NCBI GenBank assembly: GCA_017517135.1
Contig: JAFXAK010000039.1
Span: 1-49,304, forward strand
Reading direction: 5' to 3'
Origin: Clostridia bacterium
GTDB lineage: Bacteria > Bacillota > Clostridia > Oscillospirales > Acutalibacteraceae
Length of the DNA stretch: 49,304 nt
Shown: piece after piece, positions 1-7,818 of the stretch
Position numbering within the stretch: position 1 is the stretch's first letter
Layout of the letters: each line of letters opens with the position of its first letter
Program-made: the position numbers and the translations under genes
Notes under the pieces: model-generated
What the model was told of the DNA's origin: nothing
Seen by the model: only the letters and a program-made list of their open reading frames with translations
Database searches by the model: none

Positions 1-123
1 GCAGAATGAGTAAACCGAGCAAAAACAACACAAAAGTGTTGTTTTTGGTTTCCCCGACAGCGTACAAAGGTACGCCGAGGGCGAGGTTTGCTTATAGCAT
101 AAAACTTGTTTTATGCGGTCTGC
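1..123. repeat. Nested inverted-repeat (cloverleaf-like) element at left edge
   Basis: Three perfect hairpins lie in a row: 12-bp arms at 20-31/36-47 around an AAAA loop, 6-bp arms at 60-65/70-75, and 8-bp arms at 97-104/109-116. They are enclosed by a longer pairing of 6-16 with 85-95 (two G-U pairs) and by GCAGA at 1-5 with TCTGC at 119-123. A T-run follows at 125-131 on the plus strand. It could be a structured RNA or terminator of a gene left of the window, or a dispersed palindromic repeat. The element may continue left of base 1. No coding frame is convincing here. Confidence 0.5.
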
Positions 124-147
124 ACTTTTTTTACAACCCCATTTTAA

Positions 148-1980
148 TTATAAGATTTCATTAAGCTTTTTGAGAACTATATTTACAAGCACCTTTGCGA
201 TGTTTGTAATTCCTTCCTTGCTCTGACCTACTGCGCTGATGATTGTCTGTGCATCCTCGGTTCCTGCGAGGGGAGTGAGGGCGATAACGCTTTCAACGAT
301 TTTTTCGTCTATAGCATAGCTTATAAGGAAATCAATTGTTTTCTGTGAATCTGCAACATAATGGCTGTTGCCGTTTGAGAGAGTGGTTTTTGCAGCACAC
401 GAACGAAGAGCGTTTATGTCCATATCGGGCATATCTGCATTTTCATTCTTTGTGATAAGAGCTAACAGAGAGTCAAGAAGCTTATTGAAGCTGCCTGAAA
501 TATCAATTCCCATTTCACAGATAATCTTTACAAGTGAATCACCGAGGTTGTGAAGCAGACCGCTTTCAAAGCCCATAAATGCAGTTGCAAGCGGATGGAA
601 TGTAGCATCTATGCGAAGAGACTGCATGCTCTTTACAAGCTCACCTGTTTCAATGATATCCGCAAAGTTTACAAGCATTGAGGGCAGAGCGTTTACGGGA
701 TCGTTTGCAGCCTTTTCAACAGCGAAGAGCACAGGCTCAAGAATTGCCTGCCAGATGTCACCGAGACCTGTATAGGAGCAAGCCACCTCAACTGACGGAT
801 ATTCACCGTCCTTAAGTCCCAATGCATTGAAAAGACGCACAAGGCAGATTTCATAGCCGCTCTTTTCGGAAGCATTGTAAATGGTAGCTGCTTCAAGATT
901 TATGTTCATAAAATCTTTCTTGAGCAAGAATTCAATGATGTTTATGTTTACAGGCTTTTCCTTGCCCTGAACACAGATTTCGAGAACACCGCGAAGTCCC
1001 TCGGACATAGCGTTCATTGCCTTATAGAAGCTTGCCTTATCGCTGACACCCCAGTTAATTGAGTTCCAGAGTGTGGTGGTTTTTGTTTTGCCGTCTGTGT
1101 CAGTCAGGGTAACCTCAGCGTCCATATAAGACCAATCACCGTCAGCGGCTTTAAGAACCTCTGTGAGAGGCTTTCTTGTGCCGTCCTTGTCACAGCATGT
1201 ATATGAGGTATCGGGGATTTTTCCCGCATATAAAACGGGAGTTGCATAAAGGTCAATGTTGGGAGCAAACTCCATCATATTAAGGTTAGTAAGCACCTCG
1301 AAAAGCAAGGGGTATGCCATAGACATAATAGTGTTTACTATTGAATCAGAGTAAATAACACCCTTGACAGTATTTACGATATCTGCAGTCGAAAAGCTGC
1401 CTTCGGTGAAATCCGAAAGAAGTGCGGACACGGCAGAGCCTATGTCTGAGCTTACTTCACCGAGTGAGAGGTTGAGTGTTATATTGCTGTCCTGAGGAGC
1501 TGTGGCTGCGGGAGTATCTTTTTTAATGCCCGTTACAATCATAGCAATACTTTCGCCCAAAAGTGCAACAGCGAGAACAACAACGAGAACAGTTTTCCAA
1601 ACAGGCTTCTTACGGGGATTTACAACCTCCATATTTTCTTCCCATGTTGAATTTTTCTGAAGAAGCTTTTGCTGCTTTGCGGCAGCCTTTGCTTCCTTTT
1701 TCATCGCTGAAATACGCTGAGCTTCGGCTTTTCTTTCCTTGCTGATAAGTCTGTTGTGCTGACGGGCAGCCGAGCCTTCCTTAAGAGAGCTTCTGACATT
1801 CTTTTCCCAAGTCTCTTTTTTAGCGGCTCTTTCAAGCTTCAATTCTTGCTTTTCGGCTTTCTTAGCAGCCCTTGCACGGGCTTTTTCTTCTTTCTCAAGT
1901 AGCTTATTGTGCTTTCTTCCCACGGAGCCTGCCTTTTGCTGAGCCTTTATATTCTGTTCCCAAGTGCTTTGTTTTTTCAT
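148..1980 (-). CDS. Membrane-anchored protein with charged repeated N-terminal tail and extracellular helical domain
   Basis: I recognise no named family for this 610-aa protein. Residues 1-125 are very rich in K, E and A and hold three TWExN motifs (6-10, 57-61, 112-116) and two GSxxRxHNxL motifs (18-27, 69-78), that is, a roughly 50-residue repeat likely forming coiled coil. One hydrophobic segment (about 129-151) follows, so the basic tail should be cytoplasmic and the rest outside. The outer part resembles each half of the 995-aa protein at 11.3-14.3 kb: a W-x-(I/F)-x-W-G-like stretch, then SGYEICLVRLFNALG matching NGYNTAVIPLLEALG there, then a block matching the PISTIVEILPDIMYF region. 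It is the last gene of a leftward run, 164 bp after the 298-aa gene and behind that gene's terminator, so it may have its own promoter. ATG start at 1980. Function unknown; a surface or envelope role is inferred. Confidence 0.85.
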   Translation of the reverse strand: MKKQSTWEQNIKAQQKAGSVGRKHNKLLEKEEKARARAAKKAEKQELKLERAAKKETWEKNVRSSLKEGSAARQHNRLISKERKAEAQRISAMKKEAKAAAKQQKLLQKNSTWEENMEVVNPRKKPVWKTVLVVVLAVALLGESIAMIVTGIKKDTPAATAPQDSNITLNLSLGEVSSDIGSAVSALLSDFTEGSFSTADIVNTVKGVIYSDSIVNTIMSMAYPLLFEVLTNLNMMEFAPNIDLYATPVLYAGKIPDTSYTCCDKDGTRKPLTEVLKAADGDWSYMDAEVTLTDTDGKTKTTTLWNSINWGVSDKASFYKAMNAMSEGLRGVLEICVQGKEKPVNINIIEFLLKKDFMNINLEAATIYNASEKSGYEICLVRLFNALGLKDGEYPSVEVACSYTGLGDIWQAILEPVLFAVEKAANDPVNALPSMLVNFADIIETGELVKSMQSLRIDATFHPLATAFMGFESGLLHNLGDSLVKIICEMGIDISGSFNKLLDSLLALITKNENADMPDMDINALRSCAAKTTLSNGNSHYVADSQKTIDFLISYAIDEKIVESVIALTPLAGTEDAQTIISAVGQSKEGITNIAKVLVNIVLKKLNEIL

Positions 1981-2094
1981 TTTCTCAACCCTTTTTTATT
2001 TCTTTATATCTATTTTAACTATATTTTTATTTAAGTCAATAATAATATCAAAAAAGCAATCATATTGTCGGATTTGTCGGAAAATATCAATGAA

Positions 2095-2139
2095 AAAATC
2101 CGTATTCCGCACCAAAAAAAGGTTCAGAATACGGATTTT
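2095..2139 (-). terminator. Rho-independent terminator of the 298-aa gene
   Basis: Perfect 13-bp arms (2095-2107 and 2127-2139) are followed on the minus strand by a T-rich run, just past the stop of the 298-aa gene at 2145. Confidence 0.8.
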
Positions 2140-2144
2140 AATAC

Positions 2145-3041
2145 TTACATAGGCATACCGGGTGTTCCCGCGCCGCCTGCGCCGCTCATAAGCTGGGAGA
2201 GGAAGCCGGGCTTCTTTTCCTTCTTAGGCTTGTATGCCGGAGGATTTGCAAGACGCATACGGGCAGATTTGCTCTTTGACAGTCTTTCGTTTACGGAAAG
2301 CACGGGCTCAAGCATTGTGTCTGTGAGATAGGGCATAATCTGCTGTATTGTTTTGGGATCGTTGTTGATTTCACCGAGAATTGTAACGGCAATGAGGCTC
2401 TGTACATCGTTTGTGCCGTCCTCGTAAATCTCACCGAGGATATTGAAAAGTCTTTTTAATTTCTGAGGATTGTTTTCTCGGATAACATCCATAACGGAAG
2501 CATTTGCGTGATTTACAAAGAAATCCTCTGCGAGAAATTCACCGTAGGTATCAATATTTATTTTGATTTCATCCTTAAGCTCCGGGAACATACCTGCAAT
2601 TTTACTTGCAAGAGTTATAGCATCATAGGAAAGAGCACCGCTTTTTGCTGCAGTTTTTGAAACTGTTGCGGGAGCCTTTGATTTCTTTGCATATTTGTTT
2701 TTAACAAAGGAATCCGTGAGATACTCGGAGATTTCGTTTGAGAGTGAACGGACATCCTTTTCGTCATATTCGTCCATTACAAAAAGATATGTGCTGTCAA
2801 GAGAGAGCTGTGAGTCGTCGGACAAATCCGCACCGCTTTCGCCTCTTAAGAGATGAACACGGTTTTCGCTGTACACAAGGCGGATGATTTCCTTGTCACT
2901 TGCGAAATCCATAACCGTTGACTTTTCTCTCTGAAATACGGGAGTTGAAGAATTTTTAGGCTTTACACTCTCAAAACCGCAGGTACTCATTGCCTGAGTT
3001 ATGCCCTTGCAAAGCATTTCCATCATAGTAAGCTGATCCAT
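2145..3041 (-). CDS. Hypothetical helical protein, 298 aa
   Basis: I do not recognise this protein with confidence. There is no signal peptide or membrane segment, so it is probably cytosolic. Residues 1-120 look alpha/beta. After a basic linker (KKSKAPATVSKTAAK) comes a helical region with FPELKDEIK and FFVNHANASVMDVIRE, which loosely recalls small helical DUF families such as DUF7674; that is an impression, not a match. The end is basic and then glycine/methionine-rich (GAGGAGTPGMPM), similar in composition to the tail of Ffh, although no other Ffh feature is present. It starts 35 bp after the FGGY kinase stop and is probably co-transcribed with it. Confidence 0.8.
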   Translation of the reverse strand: MDQLTMMEMLCKGITQAMSTCGFESVKPKNSSTPVFQREKSTVMDFASDKEIIRLVYSENRVHLLRGESGADLSDDSQLSLDSTYLFVMDEYDEKDVRSLSNEISEYLTDSFVKNKYAKKSKAPATVSKTAAKSGALSYDAITLASKIAGMFPELKDEIKINIDTYGEFLAEDFFVNHANASVMDVIRENNPQKLKRLFNILGEIYEDGTNDVQSLIAVTILGEINNDPKTIQQIMPYLTDTMLEPVLSVNERLSKSKSARMRLANPPAYKPKKEKKPGFLSQLMSGAGGAGTPGMPM

Positions 3042-3076
3042 TATTTTTCACCGAACGCTGTTTTGTTCGTCCTTTC

Positions 3077-4669
3077 TTAAGAGTTGAGCGCGGCAAAGTT
3101 CTTTTTGTTTGCCTTGTAAAGCTCTTTATATACGGCATAAGCCTTATCGTACACTTTTTTGTTCTCGGGGTTGGGTATGTATGTTTTTGTTGCGGGGATT
3201 AATTGTTTAGCGTCACCTATGGACTTTATAAGTCCCAGACCTACAGCGATTGTTACTGCAGCACCTACTGCACCCACATTCTGTGCGGAGTCAACTGTTT
3301 CAACCTTTTTGCCGAGCACATCGCTTAAAATCTGACAGGTGAGGGGAGAGAGTGCACCGCCGCCTACGAAACGGACAACCTCGGAGGATTTGACCTTCTT
3401 GTCTTCAGCCTCCATAAACCAGCGCAGATGATAGCACACACCCTCTGTTACGGCTCTGATAAGCTCGCTCTTGCCTGTTTCAAGGCTTATGTTGAAGAAC
3501 ATTCCTCTTGCATTGGGATCCTCAAAGGGACAGCGGTTGCCGTGAAGCCAGGGAGTGAAGATAACTCCGCCCGAGCCTGCGGGAACCTTGCTGCATATTT
3601 CTGTCATATAGTCATAAAGGCTTGTATATTTAGCCTCATATTCGTCTGTTACATCCTTCTTTTCAAGGTAAATGCCGATTTCATCAAGAGCAAGGTGGTC
3701 TTTTACCCATTCAAGACATTTTCCTGCTGTTTCAAGCTCTGCAAAGTAGTTGTATTTGCCCTCGTCTGCACCGATTATAGCGGCAATCATAGCGGAAGCG
3801 TCAACAATGCTCTTGTCAACAACGGTGGAAACCCAGCCTGATGTTCCGCAGTAGATGTGAGTGTCACCCAATGCAACGGAGCCTGCGCCTACACCGATAA
3901 GTGAAGCGTCACCGCCGCCGCCGAAAACAGCCGTACCCTCTTTAAGTCCCAGCTGCTCAGCCTGTTCCTTTCTGAGTGTGCCCACAACAGAGGTTGAGGA
4001 AACGATTTCAGGCATATGCTTTACATCAACACCTAATGTTTTGCAAAGGCTTGCACTCCAGCACTTGTGTCCCTCTCTTAAATCGTATAAGAGCGCACCG
4101 AAAGCGGAGTCTGTTGTCATAGTGAATTTACCTGTCATACGGCAGATAAGATAATCCTTTACATCAAGCCACTTGTGAACTCTCTTGAAGTTCTCGGGCT
4201 CGTGGTTTTTAACCCAATTGTATTTCCATACAGGGTCCTTTACGGATGCGGCAACGGCACCTGTTATCATAAGTGATTTCAGAAGAATCGGAATACTTGC
4301 ACCTGCTATCTGCACACCGTGTGCAATGCCCTTTTTAAGCTCTTCTCTCGCCCTCTGGTCCATATAGCTCATAGCCCGTCTTACAGGAACGCCGTCCTTG
4401 TCAACAAGCACAAGTCCCTGCATCTGTGAGCAGAAGGAAATACCCTCAATCTGCTCGGGAGAAATGCCCGACTTTCCGATAGCCTCCTTTGAGGTTTCGC
4501 ACATAGCAGCCCACCATTCGTCGGGGTCCTGCTCTGCACCGCCGTCGGGGAAAACATAAAGCTTATAGCCCTTTGAGGCACTCGCTAAAAGCTCAATCTT
4601 GTCTGACATTGCAAAAACACAGGTCTTTACACCTGTTGTGCCGATATCAAATGTTATAGCGTATTTCAC
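3077..4669 (-). CDS. FGGY-family carbohydrate kinase (xylulokinase-like)
   Basis: ATP-dependent sugar kinase of the FGGY family, likely phosphorylating a ketopentose or similar sugar in the cytosol. The N-terminal actin-like fold opens with FDIGTTGVKTCVF, followed by SFCSQMQGLVLVD and a YMDQRA motif typical of XylB-like kinases. The C-terminal half has GGGDASLIGVG and RFVGGGALSPLTCQ, the second-domain nucleotide-binding signature. I chose the GTG at 4669 because AGAAGGAAA lies about 9 nt upstream and the conserved fold begins at once (VKYAITFDIG). The frame stays open to 4762, but that would overlap recR and add residues with no family likeness. Length 530 aa is normal. It follows recR by 40 bp. 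Substrate cannot be assigned; no isomerase or sugar transporter is adjacent. Confidence 0.88.
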   Translation of the reverse strand: MKYAITFDIGTTGVKTCVFAMSDKIELLASASKGYKLYVFPDGGAEQDPDEWWAAMCETSKEAIGKSGISPEQIEGISFCSQMQGLVLVDKDGVPVRRAMSYMDQRAREELKKGIAHGVQIAGASIPILLKSLMITGAVAASVKDPVWKYNWVKNHEPENFKRVHKWLDVKDYLICRMTGKFTMTTDSAFGALLYDLREGHKCWSASLCKTLGVDVKHMPEIVSSTSVVGTLRKEQAEQLGLKEGTAVFGGGGDASLIGVGAGSVALGDTHIYCGTSGWVSTVVDKSIVDASAMIAAIIGADEGKYNYFAELETAGKCLEWVKDHLALDEIGIYLEKKDVTDEYEAKYTSLYDYMTEICSKVPAGSGGVIFTPWLHGNRCPFEDPNARGMFFNISLETGKSELIRAVTEGVCYHLRWFMEAEDKKVKSSEVVRFVGGGALSPLTCQILSDVLGKKVETVDSAQNVGAVGAAVTIAVGLGLIKSIGDAKQLIPATKTYIPNPENKKVYDKAYAVYKELYKANKKNFAALNS

Positions 4670-4709
4670 AAAATCACTTTCCTTCTGATAGATTGTTGAG
4701 AAAATAATA

Positions 4710-5309
4710 TTACAGCAGCTGTCTGCCTGCAAAGGCTCTGGTAAGAGTAACGCTGTCGGCATACTGCAAATCCGAGCCTACGGGCAAGCCGTATGCAAGT
4801 CTTGTTACCTTTATTCCCAGAGGCTTGAGAAGCTTTGAGATATACATAGCGGTAAGCTCGCCCTCAACATCGGAGCCGGTTGCCATGATAACCTCGCTTA
4901 TCTCTTCTGAGTTTATTCTGCTCAGAAGCTCTTTTACGGTTATATCATCAGGTCCTATTTCATCAAGCGGAGAAATAGAGCCGTGGAGAACATGATATGT
5001 TCCCTTGTATTCATTTGTTTTTTCTATTGCCATCAGAGATTCAACATTTTCCACAACGCATATTGTCGAGGAGTTTCTCACGGGGCTTCTGCAGACAGGA
5101 CAAAGCTCACCGTCCGTAAGATTACAGCACTTTGCACAGCGGTGGATTTTTTCGGCGGCTTCTCTTACTGCATCGGAGAGTGAAAAAGCCTCTTCCTGCG
5201 GTAAGGACAGAACATAAAAAGCCATTCTCTGTGCCGTTTTCGCACCTATACCCGGCATACGCTGGAAATGCTCTATTAAATTCTGAAGCGGAACGGCTGA
5301 AAATTCCAA
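4710..5309 (-). CDS. recR: Recombination mediator protein RecR
   Basis: RecR helps load RecA at gaps together with RecF and RecO. The 199-aa protein has the expected order: N-terminal helix-hairpin-helix (PGIGAKTAQRMA, 19-30), a four-cysteine zinc finger (C58, C61, C70, C73), then a TOPRIM domain (ICVVENVESLMAIE and later MATGSDVEGELTA), ending with the conserved LAYGLPVGSDLQYAD. The start is TTG at 5309, one base after the ybaB stop, with AGGT about 8 nt upstream, so the two are translationally close-coupled. The gene order dnaX-ybaB-recR is a classic bacterial cluster. Confidence 0.97.
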   Translation of the reverse strand: MEFSAVPLQNLIEHFQRMPGIGAKTAQRMAFYVLSLPQEEAFSLSDAVREAAEKIHRCAKCCNLTDGELCPVCRSPVRNSSTICVVENVESLMAIEKTNEYKGTYHVLHGSISPLDEIGPDDITVKELLSRINSEEISEVIMATGSDVEGELTAMYISKLLKPLGIKVTRLAYGLPVGSDLQYADSVTLTRAFAGRQLL

Positions 5310-5310
5310 T

Positions 5311-5652
5311 TTATATACCTAAGCCGGGAATGTTAAGACCGCCCGTAACCTTTCCCATTTCTCTTTCCATAGTGTCATTTGCCTTGCGGATAGCTTCGTT
5401 GAGAGATGCTATGAGAAGATCCTCAAGCATTTCAACATCCTCGGGATCAACAACATCGGGCTGAATTTTAACGGAGAGCACCTCGTGCTTGCCGCTGACG
5501 GTTACCTCAACTGCACCGCCGCCTGAAGAAGCGGAGTATTCAGCCTCTTCAACCTCCTGCTGAACTCTTGCCATTTCTTCCTGCATTTTCTGAATTTTAA
5601 GCATCATATCATTGCGGGAGCCGCCGCCCTGATTGGGGATTCTTGCTTTCAT
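5311..5652 (-). CDS. YbaB/EbfC-family nucleoid-associated protein
   Basis: Small DNA-binding protein (113 aa) of the YbaB/EbfC family, a dimer that coats and bends DNA. It shows the family layout: an amphipathic first helix (MMLKIQKMQEEMARVQQEVEEAEYSASSGGG), the central strand pair around VEVTVSGKHEVLSVKI, the acidic PDVVDPEDVEMLEDLLIASLNEA helix region, and a glycine-rich end (GGLNIPGLGI). GGAGG lies 9 nt before the ATG. It sits between dnaX (15 bp upstream) and recR (1 bp downstream) in one operon. Confidence 0.95.
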   Translation of the reverse strand: MKARIPNQGGGSRNDMMLKIQKMQEEMARVQQEVEEAEYSASSGGGAVEVTVSGKHEVLSVKIQPDVVDPEDVEMLEDLLIASLNEAIRKANDTMEREMGKVTGGLNIPGLGI

Positions 5653-5667
5653 TTTATATTCCTCCGA

Positions 5668-7503
5668 TTACTTGATTTTGACATTATATTCCTTATTCAG
5701 CACAAAGGATGCTGAATCCTTTACATGCTTACATATAAGTGCACTGTTTGCAAATTTTTTGAGAGCATCATTTGCAAATTCAATAAAAATAGTGTTTCCC
5801 TCAATATATCCCTTTGAGCCCGTGAGCTGACCGATGAGGGGCATAAAGGCTTTTTCGGTTTCAAGGATAATTTTCATCCAGGTTGAGGGATTTATCTGAC
5901 TTGAAGAGGTCTGTGCCTCCTCTTCTCCGAAGGGCAGGTCTGCCGACGGTGAAGAAGAGCCGAAGGGCATATCTGAAGCAAAGGAAAAGTCCTGAGACGG
6001 TTCTTGCTTCTCGTTTTTCGGCTGCTGTGCCTTTTCGTCCTCAAGCTCTGCCATAAAGGCATCAAAGTCAAAGACATCGTCTGAGTCTGAATTGCCGTTA
6101 TCAGCCGCGGCAAATTTATCCGCAAAGGAGCCGCCCGACATTTCGGCTGCAAAGCCTGAAAAAGAGGATACAGGCTTTTCGTTTTCCTGCTTTTCTTCGT
6201 GTGCTTCCTCGGGAATGTCCCACGGCACATCGGCAGGTGTCGGTTTTTCTTCGGGAATGTCCCACGGCACATCCGCCGGGGGAATATCTGTTTTTATCGG
6301 TTCGGCTTTGGGTACAGGCACGGGAATTTCCTTTGCTTGTACAAATGAGCCGCTTTTAAGAAGTGCTATTTCCTTTTCAAGCTGTGCAATTCTCGCATTG
6401 AGTGCACTTACATCGTTTTCGCCCTCGGGACGGCACATTCTTATAAGAGCAATTTCCGCTTCAATTCGTCTGTTCTGTGTTTTCTTTATTGCCTGAGAAG
6501 CAGAGGTGAGCACATTGAGTGCAAACATAACAAAAGCCGATGTGAACATATTGCTTAATGCCTTTACGGTCTCAAGCTCCTCGGCAGTACATATAATGAG
6601 ATTTTCGGGGTGCTGCACGGTTTTTATTATAAGAAAGCTTCTGAACTGGTCAATAAGCTCGGAGCAAAGCCTTTCGGTGTCGCACGAGGCCTTGTGAAGC
6701 TCGTCCAATATATTAAGGCACTTTGCCGTGTCCTTGTTGGCAACGGCTTTTATGAGCTCATAAAGATGCTCTCTGCCCATAAGTCCCGCACAGGCGGAAA
6801 CGGTCTGTATATCAACCTTTTCGGTAACACTCAGGCATCTGTCGAGCAGAGAGAGTGCATCTCGCATACCGCCGTCGGAGATTCTTGCTATCAGTATTGC
6901 CGCATCACGGTCAAGTGCGGTTTCTTCGGCTGTTGCAACCTCAATAAGCCTGTCTGCGATTATATCAGGCTCAATTCTTCTGAAGTCAAAACGCTGACAG
7001 CGGGAGAGTATCGTTGACGGGAGCTTCTGCACCTCAGTTGTTGCAAGTATGAATTTTACATGCTCGGGAGGCTCCTCGAGAGTTTTAAGCAGAGCATTGA
7101 ATGCCTCAATTGTGAGCATATGAACCTCGTCTATGATATAAACGCGGTACTTTGCCTGAGAGGGTGTGAAATTTGCTTCGTCTCTCAGAAGACGGATATC
7201 GTCAATTCCTCGGTTGCTGGCTGCGTCTATTTCAACTATGTCGAGCACGGTTCCTCTGTCTATCCCGCGGCAGATTTCACATTCATTACAGGGATTTCCG
7301 TCCTTGGGATTAAGACAGTTGACAGCCTTCGAGAAGATTTTTGCACAGGTAGTTTTACCTGTTCCTCTTGAGCCTGTGAAAAGATAGGCGTGAGCAAGAC
7401 GGTTTTCTCTGACCTGGGAAGAAAGCGTTACCGTAACCTGAGGCTGACCTACAACATCCGAGAAAACCTGCGGCCGCCATTTGCGGTATAATACTCTGTA
7501 CAT
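5668..7503 (-). CDS. dnaX: DNA polymerase III subunit gamma/tau
   Basis: Clamp-loader ATPase of the replicative polymerase, 611 aa. AAA+ features: YRKWRPQVFSDVVGQ at the start, Walker A GSRGTGKTT (44-52), a zinc-binding cysteine cluster (CLNPKDGNPCNECEIC), Walker B with DEVHML, and the sensor region ATTEVQKLPSTILSRCQRF. The C-terminal part is a low-complexity acidic linker containing a tandem repeat of ADVPWDIPEE, then a tau-like end domain. Although the frame is open to 7656, the start is the ATG at 7503: AGGAGGG lies just upstream, and the region beyond is the SRP RNA gene read through. No frameshift slip site was looked for in detail. Head gene of dnaX-ybaB-recR. Confidence 0.97.
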   Translation of the reverse strand: MYRVLYRKWRPQVFSDVVGQPQVTVTLSSQVRENRLAHAYLFTGSRGTGKTTCAKIFSKAVNCLNPKDGNPCNECEICRGIDRGTVLDIVEIDAASNRGIDDIRLLRDEANFTPSQAKYRVYIIDEVHMLTIEAFNALLKTLEEPPEHVKFILATTEVQKLPSTILSRCQRFDFRRIEPDIIADRLIEVATAEETALDRDAAILIARISDGGMRDALSLLDRCLSVTEKVDIQTVSACAGLMGREHLYELIKAVANKDTAKCLNILDELHKASCDTERLCSELIDQFRSFLIIKTVQHPENLIICTAEELETVKALSNMFTSAFVMFALNVLTSASQAIKKTQNRRIEAEIALIRMCRPEGENDVSALNARIAQLEKEIALLKSGSFVQAKEIPVPVPKAEPIKTDIPPADVPWDIPEEKPTPADVPWDIPEEAHEEKQENEKPVSSFSGFAAEMSGGSFADKFAAADNGNSDSDDVFDFDAFMAELEDEKAQQPKNEKQEPSQDFSFASDMPFGSSSPSADLPFGEEEAQTSSSQINPSTWMKIILETEKAFMPLIGQLTGSKGYIEGNTIFIEFANDALKKFANSALICKHVKDSASFVLNKEYNVKIK

Positions 7504-7527
7504 TTTCTTCCCTCCTAAAAAAATTTT

Positions 7528-7654
7528 GCCTCTGTCACACGGCGTGCAGGCGGACTGTGTCGCACGGGCATACCGCTTAATGCTGCTCGGTTCCCCGCCT
7601 GACATGGTTCGCGGCGCTCCGTCGCACAGGACCAACACGCCGCATGACAGAAGC
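7528..7654 (-). ncRNA. ffs: Signal recognition particle RNA, small bacterial type
   Basis: RNA component of SRP, binding Ffh to target nascent membrane proteins. The minus strand carries the conserved apical domain (plus coordinates 7581-7607): GTCAGG, then GGGGAAC, then GAGCAGCA. The two ends pair: CTTCTGTCA near 7654 with TGACAGAGG near 7528, and GCGGCGTG with CACGCCG just inside, giving one long hairpin of about 127 nt. A T-run follows at 7518-7527 on the minus strand, immediately before the dnaX ribosome site. A location just upstream of dnaX is common in Firmicutes. The exact ends are estimated from pairing. Confidence 0.9.
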
Positions 7655-7704
7655 AAAATCCAAAAATTTTATTCGCTGAGCGTTTTTATACACGCTACCT
7701 TGAT

Positions 7705-7733
7705 AGTATAATATAATTATTTTCATTTGGCAA
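7705..7733 (-). promoter_or_regulatory. SigA-type promoter of SRP RNA / dnaX operon
   Basis: On the minus strand TTGCCA (7728-7733) and TATACT (7705-7710) are separated by 17 bp. It lies about 45 bp before the inferred SRP RNA 5' end, so either the RNA is processed or another start lies closer. Confidence 0.6.
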
Positions 7734-7756
7734 GTCTTTTTTTGAAAAATCTTGTC

Positions 7757-7785
7757 TTGTAAAATAAAATGTAAGGTTGTATAAT
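7757..7785 (+). promoter_or_regulatory. SigA-type promoter of ABC exporter gene
   Basis: TTGTAA (7757-7762) and a perfect TATAAT (7780-7785) with 17-bp spacing, about 34 bp before the chosen GTG start. It is divergent from the SRP RNA promoter. Confidence 0.7.
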
Positions 7786-7818
7786 GATATTTATGTTAGT
7801 AACTGAGGGGAAGTGATA

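Noticed and set aside
4670-4762. N-terminal extension of the FGGY kinase
   Set aside because: It overlaps recR and has no family similarity; a GTG with a good ribosome site lies at 4669.
7504-7656. N-terminal extension of dnaX by 51 residues
   Set aside because: This stretch is the SRP RNA gene read through in frame; the conserved protein and ribosome site begin at 7503.
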